Shown piece by piece: positions 27,005 to 35,273 of a stretch of DNA of 64,000 nt. The position numbers and the translations under genes are program-made. The notes beneath the pieces are model-generated. The model ran no database searches, was not told the DNA's origin, and saw only the letters and a program-made list of their open reading frames with translations. The DNA is from BOG-1155 sp050012495 (GTDB lineage Bacteria > Desulfobacterota > Syntrophorhabdia > Syntrophorhabdales > WCHB1-27). The stretch spans positions 1 through 64,000 of the forward strand of contig JBEKHB010000007.1 in NCBI GenBank assembly GCA_050012495.1. The letters run 5' to 3'. Position 1 is the stretch's first letter. The number at the start of each line of letters is the position of its first letter.

Positions 27005-27066
27005 GGACGACCCGCAGGGCGGGTGCCCCGAGCGGCTCCGCCGATGGAGGGGGCGCTGAGCAGCGG
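26994..27066 (-). repeat. GC-rich modular hairpin repeat, copy 1
   Basis: Read on the minus strand it has the left core CTCAGCGCCCCCTCCA, a variable stem, a second stem built on ACCCGC and GCGGGT, and the right end TCCCCCCTCACAAA. The first nine bases of the usual left end (TTATTGGGG) are missing. It belongs to the family seen again at 29036-29210 and 49584-49729. Confidence 0.8.
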
Positions 27067-27075
27067 ATAAAAGTC

Positions 27076-27134
27076 TTTGTGAGGGGGGAGGCTCTGCGAG
27101 CTTGCTCGTGGAGGGGGCGCTGAGCCCCAATAAT
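27076..27134 (-). repeat. GC-rich modular hairpin repeat, copy 2
   Basis: On the minus strand this is a complete short-form copy: TATTATTGGGGCTCAGCGCC, CCCTCCA, a small stem CGAGCAAGCTCG, then AGAGCC and TCCCCCCTCACAAA. It lacks the second ACCCGC/GCGGGT stem. It abuts the second copy of the 105-bp repeat. Confidence 0.85.
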
Positions 27135-27137
27135 AGC

Positions 27138-27242
27138 AGCACCCCATAAGGCAGTTTCCCGACGACATCGCCAGAAGGATGGTTGAGGAGTTCATAAGCG
27201 GGGCCAGATACAGATAGGCGCGTAACAGGCATTTGTGAGGGG
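27138..27242 (+). repeat. 105-bp direct repeat, copy 2
   Basis: Exact duplicate of 26900-27004. It carries a dead copy of the ino1 3' end and sits directly before the CDP-alcohol phosphotransferase, whose ribosome site (AGGAAAG) lies just beyond the repeat. Confidence 0.9.
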
Positions 27243-27257
27243 TAATTAGGAAAGCCA

Positions 27258-27875
27258 TTGATAAGCTCTAAAGTAGGCCATTCCTTTGATCCGGCTATAT
27301 TGCGGGTTTACCGGATATTGTTCGGAAACAGGGTGGTCAGCCCGAATGTGCTCACTCTTTTCGGGCTTTTTTTTTCGCTTGCGGCAGCCCTGTTCGTCGG
27401 GCTGCGAGGGCCGCTCTTTGTGGGCGGCATCTGCCTTTTCGTGTCCGGTTTCTGTGACCTCCTCGATGGGGCTGTTGCGCGTGACGCCAAGATGGTGACG
27501 TCCTTCGGGGGCTACCTTGACTCAGTGCTCGACCGGTATTCGGACCTCCTCGTGATGCTGTCCATTTCGATCCATTTTCTCCGCCTGGACCATCCCGACC
27601 CGCTTTTTTCGATGCTGACGTTTTTTGCGGCCATCGGCGCCGCTATTGTCCCTTATGCGAAAGCGCGGGCTGAGGCCGCATCTATCAGGTGCAGCAACGG
27701 TTTCCTCGAAAGACCCGAAAGGATCATTCTTCTTATGATAGGCCTGGGTTTTGACGTCTTGCGGCCGGTGGTCGTCATTCTCGCCGTCCTCACCCACGTG
27801 ACCGTGCTTCAGCGGGTATTCCTCACGAAAAGAGCGGCACAGGAGCAGGCATTACACAAAGGCCGCGAGTCTTAG
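27258..27875 (+). CDS. CDP-alcohol phosphotransferase, probable inositol-phosphate lipid synthase
   Basis: This 205-residue polytopic membrane enzyme has the complete family motif D-x2-D-G-x2-A-R-x8-G-x3-D-x3-D, seen as CDLLDGAVARDA and FGGYLDSVLDRYSD. It also has a conserved front segment NRVVSPNVLTLFGLFFSLAA. The start is TTG 27258, with AGGAAAG upstream; no ATG gives a better fit. By family it transfers a phosphatidyl group from a CDP-lipid to a hydroxyl acceptor. Its place after inositol-3-phosphate synthase makes inositol phosphate the likely acceptor (phosphatidylinositol-phosphate synthase). An archaetidyl-type or di-inositol-phosphate role is an alternative. Confidence 0.85.
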   Translation: MISSKVGHSFDPAILRVYRILFGNRVVSPNVLTLFGLFFSLAAALFVGLRGPLFVGGICLFVSGFCDLLDGAVARDAKMVTSFGGYLDSVLDRYSDLLVMLSISIHFLRLDHPDPLFSMLTFFAAIGAAIVPYAKARAEAASIRCSNGFLERPERIILLMIGLGFDVLRPVVVILAVLTHVTVLQRVFLTKRAAQEQALHKGRES

Positions 27876-27919
27876 GGGCTTTTGCAAAAATAATCACCGC
27901 TTCAACGGCGATGGGAAAA

Positions 27920-27950
27920 GATAGGTCCTAGAGGACTTATAGGACCTATC
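27920..27950. terminator. Bidirectional terminator hairpin
   Basis: GATAGGTCCTA and TAGGACCTATC form a perfect 11-bp stem with a 9-nt loop. It is preceded by AAAA and followed by TTCTT, and sits between convergent genes (CDP-alcohol phosphotransferase and ispG). A related AGGTCC-type hairpin occurs at 52719-52747. Confidence 0.75.
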
Positions 27951-27961
27951 TTCTTGGTAGA

Positions 27962-29020
27962 CTAGTGGGAAAAATTGTGTATCTCTTCCACCAGCACGTC
28001 TTTAGCCATCTCTCTGGGGATACCCGTTTTCTTGACGGCGCCCTTTGAAAAGAGGATGGCGTTCTGCGGGCCGAAGGCGATGCCAAGGTCCGCGTCGCGC
28101 GCTTCTCCCGGGCCGTTCACCTCGCACCCCATGATCGCGACATTTATGGGGGTGTCGATATGGGTAATCTCTTTTTCAAATTCTTCGACCACTTCTCTGA
28201 GATTTACCCTGCACCTGCCGCAGGTGGGGCAGGAAATGATGTTGATGCCCCGTTGTCTCAGACCCAGGCACCGGAGGATGTGATAGGCCGCCGTCACTTC
28301 ATGGACGGGGTTGCCCGTCAGAGAGACCCTTATCGTATCGCCTATGCCTTCGTGAAGGAGTATGCCGATACCGACCGACGATTTGATGGCGCCCGAGAAA
28401 ACGGGTCCTGCTTCGGTGATGCCAACGTGGAGGGGGCAGTCGGAGAGGGTTGAGAATTTTCTATAGGCTTCTATTGTTTGCAGGATATCGGAAGCCTTGA
28501 GGGAGACCTTGATGGCCTCGTGCCCTTCGTCCTCGAAGAGCTTTACAAAGTAAAGGGCGCTCTCCACCATGGCATTCGCGTCCGGCTTGCGGTACTTTTT
28601 GAGGATCCTTTTTTCCAGGGAGCCTATATTTATACCTATCCTCACCGGCAACTGCCGCTGCCGCGCAAGGCTTGCCACCTCCTTCATCTTCTTTATGTTA
28701 TTTATCGTCCCGGGGTTGATCCTGATGCCGTCTATGCCCGATTCGATAGCCTTCAAAGCGATGCGGTGGTTAAAATGTACGTCCCCTATAATCGGTATAT
28801 CCACTTCTCTCTTGAGGAAGGAGATTATCTTGCACGTCTCTTCCTGGGGAAGGGCGATCCTTATCAGCTCGCAGCCCGCCCTTTTCACGTCCCGCAACTG
28901 CGTCAGTGTCTCCTGCAGGTTTTGCGGATCCGTCTTCAGCATGGACTGGACAGTGATCGGGCTATCACCACCGATCTTGACGCCGCCGACGCTGATTACC
29001 CTTGTCTTTTTTCTCTCCAT
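27962..29020 (-). CDS. ispG: 4-hydroxy-3-methylbut-2-enyl-diphosphate synthase
   Basis: The 352-residue iron-sulfur enzyme catalyses the penultimate step of the MEP isoprenoid pathway. Motifs are TVQSMLKTDPQNL at the N-terminus, PIIGDVHFNHRIALKAIESG, GIRINPGTI, and the cluster-binding SCPTCGRCRVNL with GCEVNGPGEARDADLGIAFG near the end. Length fits the short bacterial form. An array of hairpin repeats begins 16 bp upstream of its start, in what should be its promoter region. Confidence 0.96.
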   Translation of the reverse strand: MERKKTRVISVGGVKIGGDSPITVQSMLKTDPQNLQETLTQLRDVKRAGCELIRIALPQEETCKIISFLKREVDIPIIGDVHFNHRIALKAIESGIDGIRINPGTINNIKKMKEVASLARQRQLPVRIGINIGSLEKRILKKYRKPDANAMVESALYFVKLFEDEGHEAIKVSLKASDILQTIEAYRKFSTLSDCPLHVGITEAGPVFSGAIKSSVGIGILLHEGIGDTIRVSLTGNPVHEVTAAYHILRCLGLRQRGINIISCPTCGRCRVNLREVVEEFEKEITHIDTPINVAIMGCEVNGPGEARDADLGIAFGPQNAILFSKGAVKKTGIPREMAKDVLVEEIHNFSH

Positions 29021-29035
29021 GATTTTGTCACGCTA

Positions 29036-29210
29036 TTATTGGGGCTCAGCGCCCCCTCCACGAGCAAAGCCCGTAGAGCCTCCCCCCTCACAAAAGCTAT
29101 TGGGGCTCAGCGCCCCCTCCACGAGCAAAGCCCGTCGGGGCACCCGCTTGCGGGTCGTCCCCCCTCATAAAAGCTATTGGGGCTCAGCGCCCCCTCCACA
29201 AGCAAAGCCA
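29036..29210 (+). repeat. Array of three GC-rich modular hairpin repeats (copies 3-5)
   Basis: Three copies lie head to tail in plus orientation. 29036-29090 is a short form with the small stem CGAGCAAAGCCCG. 29098-29166 is a long form with the extra stem ACCCGCTTGCGGGT. The third, from 29175, keeps only the left core and degenerates after about 35 bp. Each begins TATTGGGGCTCAGCGCCCCC and the complete ones end TCCCCCCTCA. The spacers between copies are nearly identical (CAAAAGC and TAAAAGC). Confidence 0.88.
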
Positions 29211-29373
29211 CGATCCGCGTCGCGCAGGCCACAGGCCATCGGCGGGGTAGCCGGCTCAATATTTTGCCCTGCCGGGTCGCGCCGGCTTCATATGCTGCCT
29301 GATTACGGCACTTGCAAACCGGTTACCACACAAGATCGTGAAAGAAAAGAAGCGCGTGAACCTATGAAAGTGG

Positions 29374-29415
29374 CGCGCCCAGTAGGATTCGAACCTACAG
29401 CCTTTGGATTCGTAG
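29374..29415 (-). repeat. 42-bp duplicate of the tRNA-Arg 3' half (attachment-site scar)
   Basis: These 42 bases are identical to 31775-31816, the 3' half of the tRNA-Arg gene from the discriminator base through the T-arm and variable region into the anticodon loop. The copy has the same orientation as the gene and lies 2.4 kb beyond its 3' end. This is the geometry left when an element integrates into a tRNA 3' end and leaves an att duplicate at the far end. It lacks the 5' half and cannot be a functional tRNA. Confidence 0.85.
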
Positions 29416-29609
29416 GGCACACACGGTCAAAACCACACGGTTTCGGTAAGCCTAATCTTACGCCACAATCGAAGAAAAGACAACAGGATTCTAAGCAGGC
29501 GCGTCCGTGATTGTCGCGATTTATTTTGGGATTCCCTATGACCCATGGGCACAATTCGCGGCACAAAAAAAGGGGACCCTCACCCCTTGGTGAGATCTTC
29601 ACGCAAAAA

Positions 29610-29645
29610 TCGGAAGGGCGGAGCCGAATGGCCCCGTCCTTCCGA
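29610..29645 (-). terminator. Terminator of the HAF/SLH gene
   Basis: TCGGAAGG and CCTTCCGA arms with GC-rich interior enclose a short GAAT-type loop. On the minus strand the stem is followed by ATTTTTG, so it has the form of an intrinsic terminator 25 bp after the stop of the SLH reading frame. Confidence 0.7.
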
Positions 29646-29669
29646 TGCAGGCGCTATCCGGAAAGAATG

Positions 29670-31345
29670 CTAGTGCAGCCCCAGAAACGCCCTCGCTATA
29701 AACGCAGCCATCTGGTCCCTGGCAACATCTTCGGAAGGGCAGTAGTCCCCGTTCCCGCAGCCGGTGGTGATTCCAAGCTCCTTCAACTTCTGGATATACG
29801 GGAAGAACTGATCGGCGCCTACACTGGGCACATCGGTGAAATAAGGTGTTGTTGTTGCACAGCTTACCGATGCTCCGGCCACCCCTCCATTGCAGGTGAA
29901 GGCTTCAGGGCCCTGTCCTGCTTTAACTTGCGTTGCCCTCACGAGAAAGGCAGCCATCTGGTCCCTCGTCACAAGTTCGTCGGGCGAATAGGCGCCGCTC
30001 GTTGCCGTGATGCCGAGATACTTCAGCCTCTGGATATATGAAAAGTAGGGGTCCGTAGAAGGGACGTCGGTGAAATAAGGCATCGTGGGGTATGTGAAAC
30101 CTCCTGCCGGCTGTCCTGCTGCGATCTGCAACGCCTTTATGATGAAGGCGGCCATCTGGTTCCTCGGGACATCTTCCGAAGGACAGTAGCGACGGTCTAT
30201 AGGAGAGGCATTGTGCACACACCCGGTGGTGATGCCGGATGTGAAGAGGGCGTCGATGTAGGTCTGGTACAAGTACCCGGGCGGCACATCGCAAAGTCGA
30301 TCCCTGTGGGCTGGAAGGTGGCGCCGAGGGACGTATTGCCCGTCAACGTGAGGTCACAGGGCGTCCCCAGATAGCCCGAGCAGAGGGACGAGGATGGTAC
30401 CCATCCGATGAAGCAGGAGCCGGATTCGGCGGTACCGCTAAGGACAAGAGCAGTGCCCGAGGCAAATGAGGCATTGCAGGTGGCGGCGCTGCAATCGATA
30501 CCTGAAGGTGCGCTCGTGACAACCCCTGAGCCGGTGCCGGACAGGGTGACGGCGAGGGAGAGCTGGACGGGTTGGACGGTGCCGGGGGTCGCCATAAAGC
30601 CGTGGTCACCGGCCGCGTCGATGTAATAGCCGACAACCGTGCCCGCATCATTGATCGCGAGGGCATAGGTCATTAGAGCACCGGGGTAATCCATGGGGGA
30701 ACTATAGGTTGTACCGCTGAGGGTGAAGCCATACCCACCGATCGCGAGGACGTCCTGCCCGCCGTATTCCCCGACAATCGTACCCGTATTATTAATGCCA
30801 TTGACCTGGGTGACTGACGCGCCGGGGTAATCGATGGATGTGTAGGTCCCACCAACACCACTCAGGGAGAAGCCGTGCCACACACTATTCGCGTCCATGT
30901 ACACACCGACGATGGCGCCCGCATCATTAATGCCATAGGCTTGGGTGCCACCGCCCACGATCTTTGCGGCACCGGGGTACGTGATGGAAGTGTAGATCCC
31001 GTTGCTCAGGGAGAAGCCGTGTCACACTTCGCTTGAGTCCATGTAGTCCCCGACAACCGCGCCCGCATTATTAATGCCATGGACTTGGGCTGCGGCGCCT
31101 AAAGCACCGGGGTACGTGATGGCAGTATGGGTCCCATTGCTCAGCAGCGAAAAACCCTGGTTCAGACCACCCGTGATCCCGTAACAGCCGGAAATCGTGC
31201 CCGCATCATTAATACCATAGGCTAATGTCAATGCTGTAGCACCGGGGTAAATAATGGGACTGTACGTGTAGCCGGCGGCGTAGGCGCTCGCCAACCCGCC
31301 GAGGAAAAAAAATAGAGCGATCAGTACTCCCAGACACTTTTTCAT
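29670..31345 (-). pseudogene. Exported HAF-repeat and SLH-domain surface protein, broken
   Basis: Assembled from three open segments. ATG 31345 (GAGGAGGC upstream) starts a signal peptide MKKCLGVLIALFFFLGGLAS with cleavage after AYA. Then come at least five HAF-type repeats of the form Y-G-I-N-D-A-G-T-I-V-G and H-G-F-x-L with I-x-Y-P-G-A. After them is a Cys-containing beta-rich module (GIDCSAATC), and then three SLH domains (PYFTDVPS, MAAFIIKAL, GITTGCGNGDYCPSEDV, MAAFIARAF) that would anchor the protein to the cell envelope. TGA at 31022-31024 interrupts S-S-E-V-stop-H-G-F-S-L where the sister repeat has VWHGFSL, so Trp became stop. Near 30285 one base is lost, shifting the frame before the first SLH domain. 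The product cannot be full length unless both lesions are sequence errors. Confidence 0.8.
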
Positions 31346-31523
31346 CGGATGCCTCCTCATACAAGATAGTTGGGCCTGGCAGCCCGGCGGTCTTGCTGGT
31401 GAACGGACAGAGGCGGACAACTGAGACCCGTTGGCTTTCCGTCCCACCCTCGCGGATGGTGTGGCTTCGGCAGATTATCCTTTATGTTATACCACGCATT
31501 ATCCAGTAGCAAGAAAAAACGCC

Positions 31524-31712
31524 ATGTTCCGGAAAAATAAATTCCTCTCCCTTTCAGACGGCGAGGCCCGAGAAGCCCGTGGGCGAGGAGTAATGGACGG
31601 AATACTCCCCGCTCACGAGGAAGACCTCAAGGGCGCGTGTGAGAGACTATCGATGTCTTATTATGAGGAAGCCGAGGAACAGGCACAGATCCGGGCCCAA
31701 TCGTACCTATGA
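31524..31712 (+). CDS. Small acidic hypothetical protein
   Basis: From ATG 31524 the frame encodes 62 residues, MFRKNKFLSLSDGEAREARG onwards, rich in Glu, Ala and Arg and ending EEQAQIRAQSYL. No good ribosome site is seen, and an in-frame opening extends upstream to 31431. It lies inside the tRNA-Arg-bounded segment. No family is recognised. It may be a cargo gene or a chance frame. Confidence 0.35.
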   Translation: MFRKNKFLSLSDGEAREARGRGVMDGILPAHEEDLKGACERLSMSYYEEAEEQAQIRAQSYL

Positions 31713-31774
31713 AAGGTCACAAATAACATTAACGTTAACTGTTATATCCTTGAAGTCATTGATGGTAGTAAGAA

Positions 31775-31848
31775 CGCGCCCAGTAGGATTCGAACCTACA
31801 GCCTTTGGATTCGTAGTCCAACGCTCTATCCAGTTGGGCTATGGGCGC
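31775..31848 (-). tRNA. tRNA-Arg (anticodon ACG)
   Basis: On the minus strand GCGCCCA pairs with TGGGCGC as the acceptor stem. The D-arm AGCCCAACTGGATAGAGC, anticodon arm TTGGA-CTACGAA-TCCAA (anticodon ACG) and T-arm GTAGGTTCGAATCCTAC are all complete, and the discriminator is G. CCA is not encoded. A TATACT -10 box lies 12 bp upstream. Its 3' half is duplicated at 29374-29415. Confidence 0.95.
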
Positions 31849-31968
31849 AACTGCGTTCATAGTATACTCCAGGAGCGCGGGAGAATTGTAGCATATTGTG
31901 CTTCGCGACTACTATGTGCGATTATCCTCAACAGTTTCCGGGTCCCCTTTCTCTATTGCGGCACCGGC

Positions 31969-33015
31969 CTACGGGGGTGTTGTGACGCGCACCCTGGGTC
32001 CTTCCCCTGCCTTTTCAATGGACCCCAGTGGAAAAGTGTCCTCCCCGAGCGCTCTCAGTCTCTCGATGACTGCCCTTTCTTCGGCCGCTCCCACTATAAA
32101 GACAAAGCCTACCCCCATGTTGAAAGTGGCATACATGTCGTCATCAGGCACATTGCCCAATTTTTGCAGGAGCCTGAAGACCGGCGGGATTCTCCCGGGA
32201 TCCACGGTAATAGAGACGCCTAGACCGTCAGGGATTATCCTGGCCACGTTACCGGGAAGACCGCCTCCGGTGATGTGCGCCATCCCCTTTATGGGGTAGT
32301 CCGCCAGAAGGGCCAGCATGGATTTGACATAAATCCTTGTGGGCCTTAAAAGCTCCCGGTACAAAGGCTGACCTCCGAGGGCCTCCATTTTTTCGGTAAC
32401 TTTCACGTGGTGCAGGTCGAAAAAGATCTTGCGTACCAGGGAATAACCGTTGCTGTGCAAGCCGTTCGACGCAAGACCGACTACCCGGTCCCCCGCCTTG
32501 ATCGATGAGCCGTCGATGATCTTTTTCTTCTCGACGATCCCTGTGACAAAGCCTGCAAGCTCATACTCGCCCTCGGGATAAAAAGAGGGCATTTCTGCCG
32601 TTTCGCCCCCTACAAGGGCGCATGCCGCAAGTTGGCAGCCCGCGCATATGCCCGACAGGACATCCCGGTAGATGGCCTCGTCGACGCGGCCACATGCAAA
32701 ATAGTCGAGAAAGTACAAGGGCTTTGCCCCGAGGGTGAGAATGTCGTTCACGGACATGGCAACGAGGTCGATCCCGACCGTGTCATGCTTGCCCGCCATG
32801 AACGCGATCCTCAGCTTTGTGCCTACGCCGTCCGTTGAGCTGACGAGCACCGGCTCCCTATAGCCTTGAGGCACCTCCACGAGACTCCCGAAACCACCGA
32901 TCGGGGAGAGGACGTGCGGGTTGAACGTGCTTTGGATGCGGTCTTTTAGGCTGCCTATGAGCCTATCCGCCTTGTCTATGTCGACGCCTGAAGCTCGATA
33001 CGTGGTGGGCAGCAT
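31969..33015 (-). CDS. purM: Phosphoribosylformylglycinamidine cyclo-ligase (AIR synthetase)
   Basis: The 348-residue enzyme closes the imidazole ring in purine synthesis. It has TYRASGVDIDKADRLIGSLK at the start, VSSTDGVGTKLRIA (ATP-binding), DLVAMSVNDILTLGAKPLYF, ALVGGETAEMPSFYPEGEYE, GLASNGLHSNGYSLVRKI and GMAHITGGGLPGNVARI. All family blocks are present and the length is typical. It stands alone on the minus strand, divergent from the RodZ-like gene. Confidence 0.97.
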   Translation of the reverse strand: MLPTTYRASGVDIDKADRLIGSLKDRIQSTFNPHVLSPIGGFGSLVEVPQGYREPVLVSSTDGVGTKLRIAFMAGKHDTVGIDLVAMSVNDILTLGAKPLYFLDYFACGRVDEAIYRDVLSGICAGCQLAACALVGGETAEMPSFYPEGEYELAGFVTGIVEKKKIIDGSSIKAGDRVVGLASNGLHSNGYSLVRKIFFDLHHVKVTEKMEALGGQPLYRELLRPTRIYVKSMLALLADYPIKGMAHITGGGLPGNVARIIPDGLGVSITVDPGRIPPVFRLLQKLGNVPDDDMYATFNMGVGFVFIVGAAEERAVIERLRALGEDTFPLGSIEKAGEGPRVRVTTPP

Positions 33016-33229
33016 GCGCCTTAAATGTAAAATGATTGGAGTCCGTTGTCAATTGTTTGCCCCCCTTTCGGGTAATGCGGCGATTTTTCCGGCCCCGTTT
33101 ACCGGGCATTGGTGAACAAAAACCGGCTGACTACGATGAGATGAGAACTTTTTTGGTGACAGGGGAAAGCAGAATTTGTACAATGTGAACAACAAGCCGG
33201 ATGGCTTAGAAAGGGTAGGGAGGAGAAGA

Positions 33230-34051
33230 ATGCCTTTTGACCTTGATAAGATCGGACAATTGCTAAAAGCGACTCGGGTTGAGAAAGGATTGACTTTCGA
33301 AGACGTGCGGCGCGCGCTTTGCGTCAGGAAGTCGACGATAGAAGCCATTGAATCGGGGGATTGGCGACATCTGCCTCACGATATCTACGTGAAGGGGTAC
33401 GTCACCCAGTACGCCTCTTTTCTGAAGGTACTCGACCTGGTCAAGCCGGAACTGACGCCGAAGGAACCCCCGGCGGCGGCGCGAAAGGAGCGCCGGGACC
33501 CGCCCGCGCCACAGGAAGGGGCGCCCTTGCACCGGCGGGATTTGAGAAAGAGAATAGTCGGTGTTGCGGTCATGGCAGGCATCCTGATCGCGTTTCTCAT
33601 TTTTCTGAACGTGCAGAGACCCGGGCGTGTGGCCCGCCCTCCGTATCGGACGCCGCAGCACAACCAACAGGCGGCCGCAACGGACCAGACAACGCGGCCT
33701 GACGACCGGCGCGAAGAGAAGCCGCCGGACGGGACGGTTGAGAGCAATTATCAGACGGTCGCGGTGGCGAACCAGTCGGAGAATGCGTACGACCGGCGCG
33801 AAGAGAAAGTCGTCCTTGACTCTAAGAAGCTCATGATTGCCTGTCAGGAAAGGACATGGTTAATGGTAGTGATTGACGGCTCGGAACGGAAAGAATTCAT
33901 GTTGAACCCCGAGGAGGTCATCATGTTGAGCGCGAAAGAAAGCTTTGATGTGCTTATCGGCAATGCCGGGGGCGTCAAACTGTTCTACAACGGGAAGGAT
34001 ATCGATTTTACCGGAAAGAGCGGGGAGGTCAAACGCGTCAACCTCCCTTGA
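33230..34051 (+). CDS. RodZ-like membrane protein with N-terminal helix-turn-helix
   Basis: The 273-residue protein has an N-terminal HTH_25 domain (KIGQLLKATRVEKGLTFEDV to about residue 70), a Pro-rich linker, one membrane helix at about 109-128 (IVGVAVMAGILIAFLIFLNV), a polar linker and a C-terminal DUF4115 domain from about residue 200. That is the layout of RodZ, which links MreB to the envelope. ATG 33230 follows AGGGAGGAG by a few bases; an in-frame ATG at 33176 precedes that site. The linker carries a short internal duplication (D-D-R-R-E-E-K and Y-D-R-R-E-E-K, about 85 bp apart, from a 17-bp DNA repeat). It is followed by ruvC. Confidence 0.8.
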   Translation: MPFDLDKIGQLLKATRVEKGLTFEDVRRALCVRKSTIEAIESGDWRHLPHDIYVKGYVTQYASFLKVLDLVKPELTPKEPPAAARKERRDPPAPQEGAPLHRRDLRKRIVGVAVMAGILIAFLIFLNVQRPGRVARPPYRTPQHNQQAAATDQTTRPDDRREEKPPDGTVESNYQTVAVANQSENAYDRREEKVVLDSKKLMIACQERTWLMVVIDGSERKEFMLNPEEVIMLSAKESFDVLIGNAGGVKLFYNGKDIDFTGKSGEVKRVNLP

Positions 34052-34177
34052 AGCGGGCCCTGTGCCCGTATTTATGCCGCATACCGCCGGCGCATTCGGG
34101 ACAAAAAGCCCTGTGAGAGAAATGTTGATCGACCTCACCCCTGGGGCAGGGGAAAACGAGAAGGGTGAACCGGGCTA

Positions 34178-34705
34178 ATGGTCATTCTCGGTATAGACCC
34201 GGGATTGGCCAGCATGGGGTTCGGCGCCATCACCTGCGGGGCCGCATCGTCGGTATCTCTGAACATGTGCGGTTCCATCAGAACTTCTCCCGAGCATCAT
34301 GTCTCTCAGAGGTTATTTCAAATCCATAGCGACCTGAGCCGGCTGATAGAGGCATTGAGGCCGGAAGTCGTCGCGGTCGAGGACATATTCTCTCTGGTGC
34401 GGTATCCAAAAGCCGGCATGATGCTAGGTGGTGTGATGGCCGTCATTTATCTGGCAGTTGTCCAGAACGGCATCGCCGTCGTCGAGGTAACGCCGCGAGA
34501 GGTGAAGAATGCGCTGGCAGCGTACGGCGCTGCAAAGAAGGCGCAGGTCAGGGAAGCGACAAGGAGGGTGCTCGGGATCACGGAAGTGAAATCTTTTCAC
34601 GCCGCCGACGCCCTTGCAGTTGCAATCACTGTTTTTTACAGGAGCTACCGGGGAAAAGATGATATCGTACTTGGAAGGGGTGCTGAAAAAAATATACGCC
34701 GATAA
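34178..34705 (+). CDS. ruvC: Holliday junction endodeoxyribonuclease RuvC
   Basis: The 175-residue resolvase carries the acidic active site: Asp7 in VILGIDPGLASMGFG, Glu in VAVEDIFSLVRYPKAG, and the late pair in FHAADALAVAITVFY. The start is ATG 34178 just after GGGCTA. It overlaps ruvA by 47 bp and forms an operon with ruvA and ruvB. Confidence 0.95.
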   Translation: MVILGIDPGLASMGFGAITCGAASSVSLNMCGSIRTSPEHHVSQRLFQIHSDLSRLIEALRPEVVAVEDIFSLVRYPKAGMMLGGVMAVIYLAVVQNGIAVVEVTPREVKNALAAYGAAKKAQVREATRRVLGITEVKSFHAADALAVAITVFYRSYRGKDDIVLGRGAEKNIRR

Positions 34706-35273
34706 GATCACTCTGGGCGTTGGCGGCGTCGGGTATGAGGTACTTATCCCGGGGTACGTGATGAGCGAGATCCGCCGGACCGCTAAAACAGAGGATACGC
34801 TAAAGCTCTACATTTCCTTCAACCAGTCGGAAAGACAGCCAAAGCCCGTGCTCGTGGGCTTCAGGACGGAGTTGGACAAGGAATTTTTCGAGCTTTTCAT
34901 ATCCGTGGAGGATATAGGACCTGCCCTCGCAATCAGGGCGCTGACGAGGCCCGTCCGGGAGATAGCGCGCTCCATAGAAGAGAAGGCGGTAAAGGACCTG
35001 AGGCAGTTGAAGGGGATAGGGGAAAGAAAGGCGGAGAAGATTATCGCCGCCCTTAAAGGAAAAGCGGCGAAGTACGCGCTCATGCCGGAAGAGGAACTGC
35101 CCGCGGAGGCGCCGGAAGACTTCAAGATAGAGGTCGGGAACGTGCTGGTGAGCCAGCTCGGTCACAAGCCCGGGGAGGCGCGGAAAATGATAGAGGAGGC
35201 CATGAAGAGGAGGCCCTCCATAAGCTCGTCGGAAGAGCTGTTTACAGAAGTGTACAGGGGCCAAAAGAAATGA
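34659..35273 (+). CDS. ruvA: Holliday junction DNA-binding protein RuvA
   Basis: The 204-residue protein has an N-terminal OB domain (MISYLEGVLKKIYADKITLG), a helix-hairpin-helix region (LISVEDIGPALAIRAL and QLKGIGERKAEKII) and a C-terminal RuvB-contact domain (ALVSQLGHKPGE-like LVSQLGHKPGEARKMI). ATG 34659 gives the normal length; the longer frame to 34614 lies inside ruvC. Its end overlaps ruvB by 4 bp. Confidence 0.95.
   Translation: MISYLEGVLKKIYADKITLGVGGVGYEVLIPGYVMSEIRRTAKTEDTLKLYISFNQSERQPKPVLVGFRTELDKEFFELFISVEDIGPALAIRALTRPVREIARSIEEKAVKDLRQLKGIGERKAEKIIAALKGKAAKYALMPEEELPAEAPEDFKIEVGNVLVSQLGHKPGEARKMIEEAMKRRPSISSSEELFTEVYRGQKK

Noticed and set aside
29036..29210. The repeat array as a CRISPR array.
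   Set aside because: The repeats are GC-rich modular hairpins of unequal length, the spacers are 6-7 bp and nearly identical, and no cas gene is present.
29374..29415. The tRNA-like segment as a second tRNA gene.
   Set aside because: Only the 3' half is present; the D-arm and 5' acceptor strand are missing, so it cannot fold as a tRNA.
28569..29510. A 313-codon plus-strand frame with repeated peptides YWGSAPPP.
   Set aside because: It is antisense to ispG and then reads through the hairpin array and the tRNA-Arg scar. The peptides are translations of the DNA repeat, with no start site or family.
675..31024. UGA read as tryptophan: two TGA codons (675-677 in acs and 31022-31024 in the HAF gene) sit exactly where relatives have Trp.
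   Set aside because: TGA is used as the ordinary stop of many intact genes here (malic enzyme, the sensor kinase, fliP neighbours), and intact genes encode Trp as TGG. Both cases also carry frameshifts, so G-to-A nonsense mutation is simpler than recoding.
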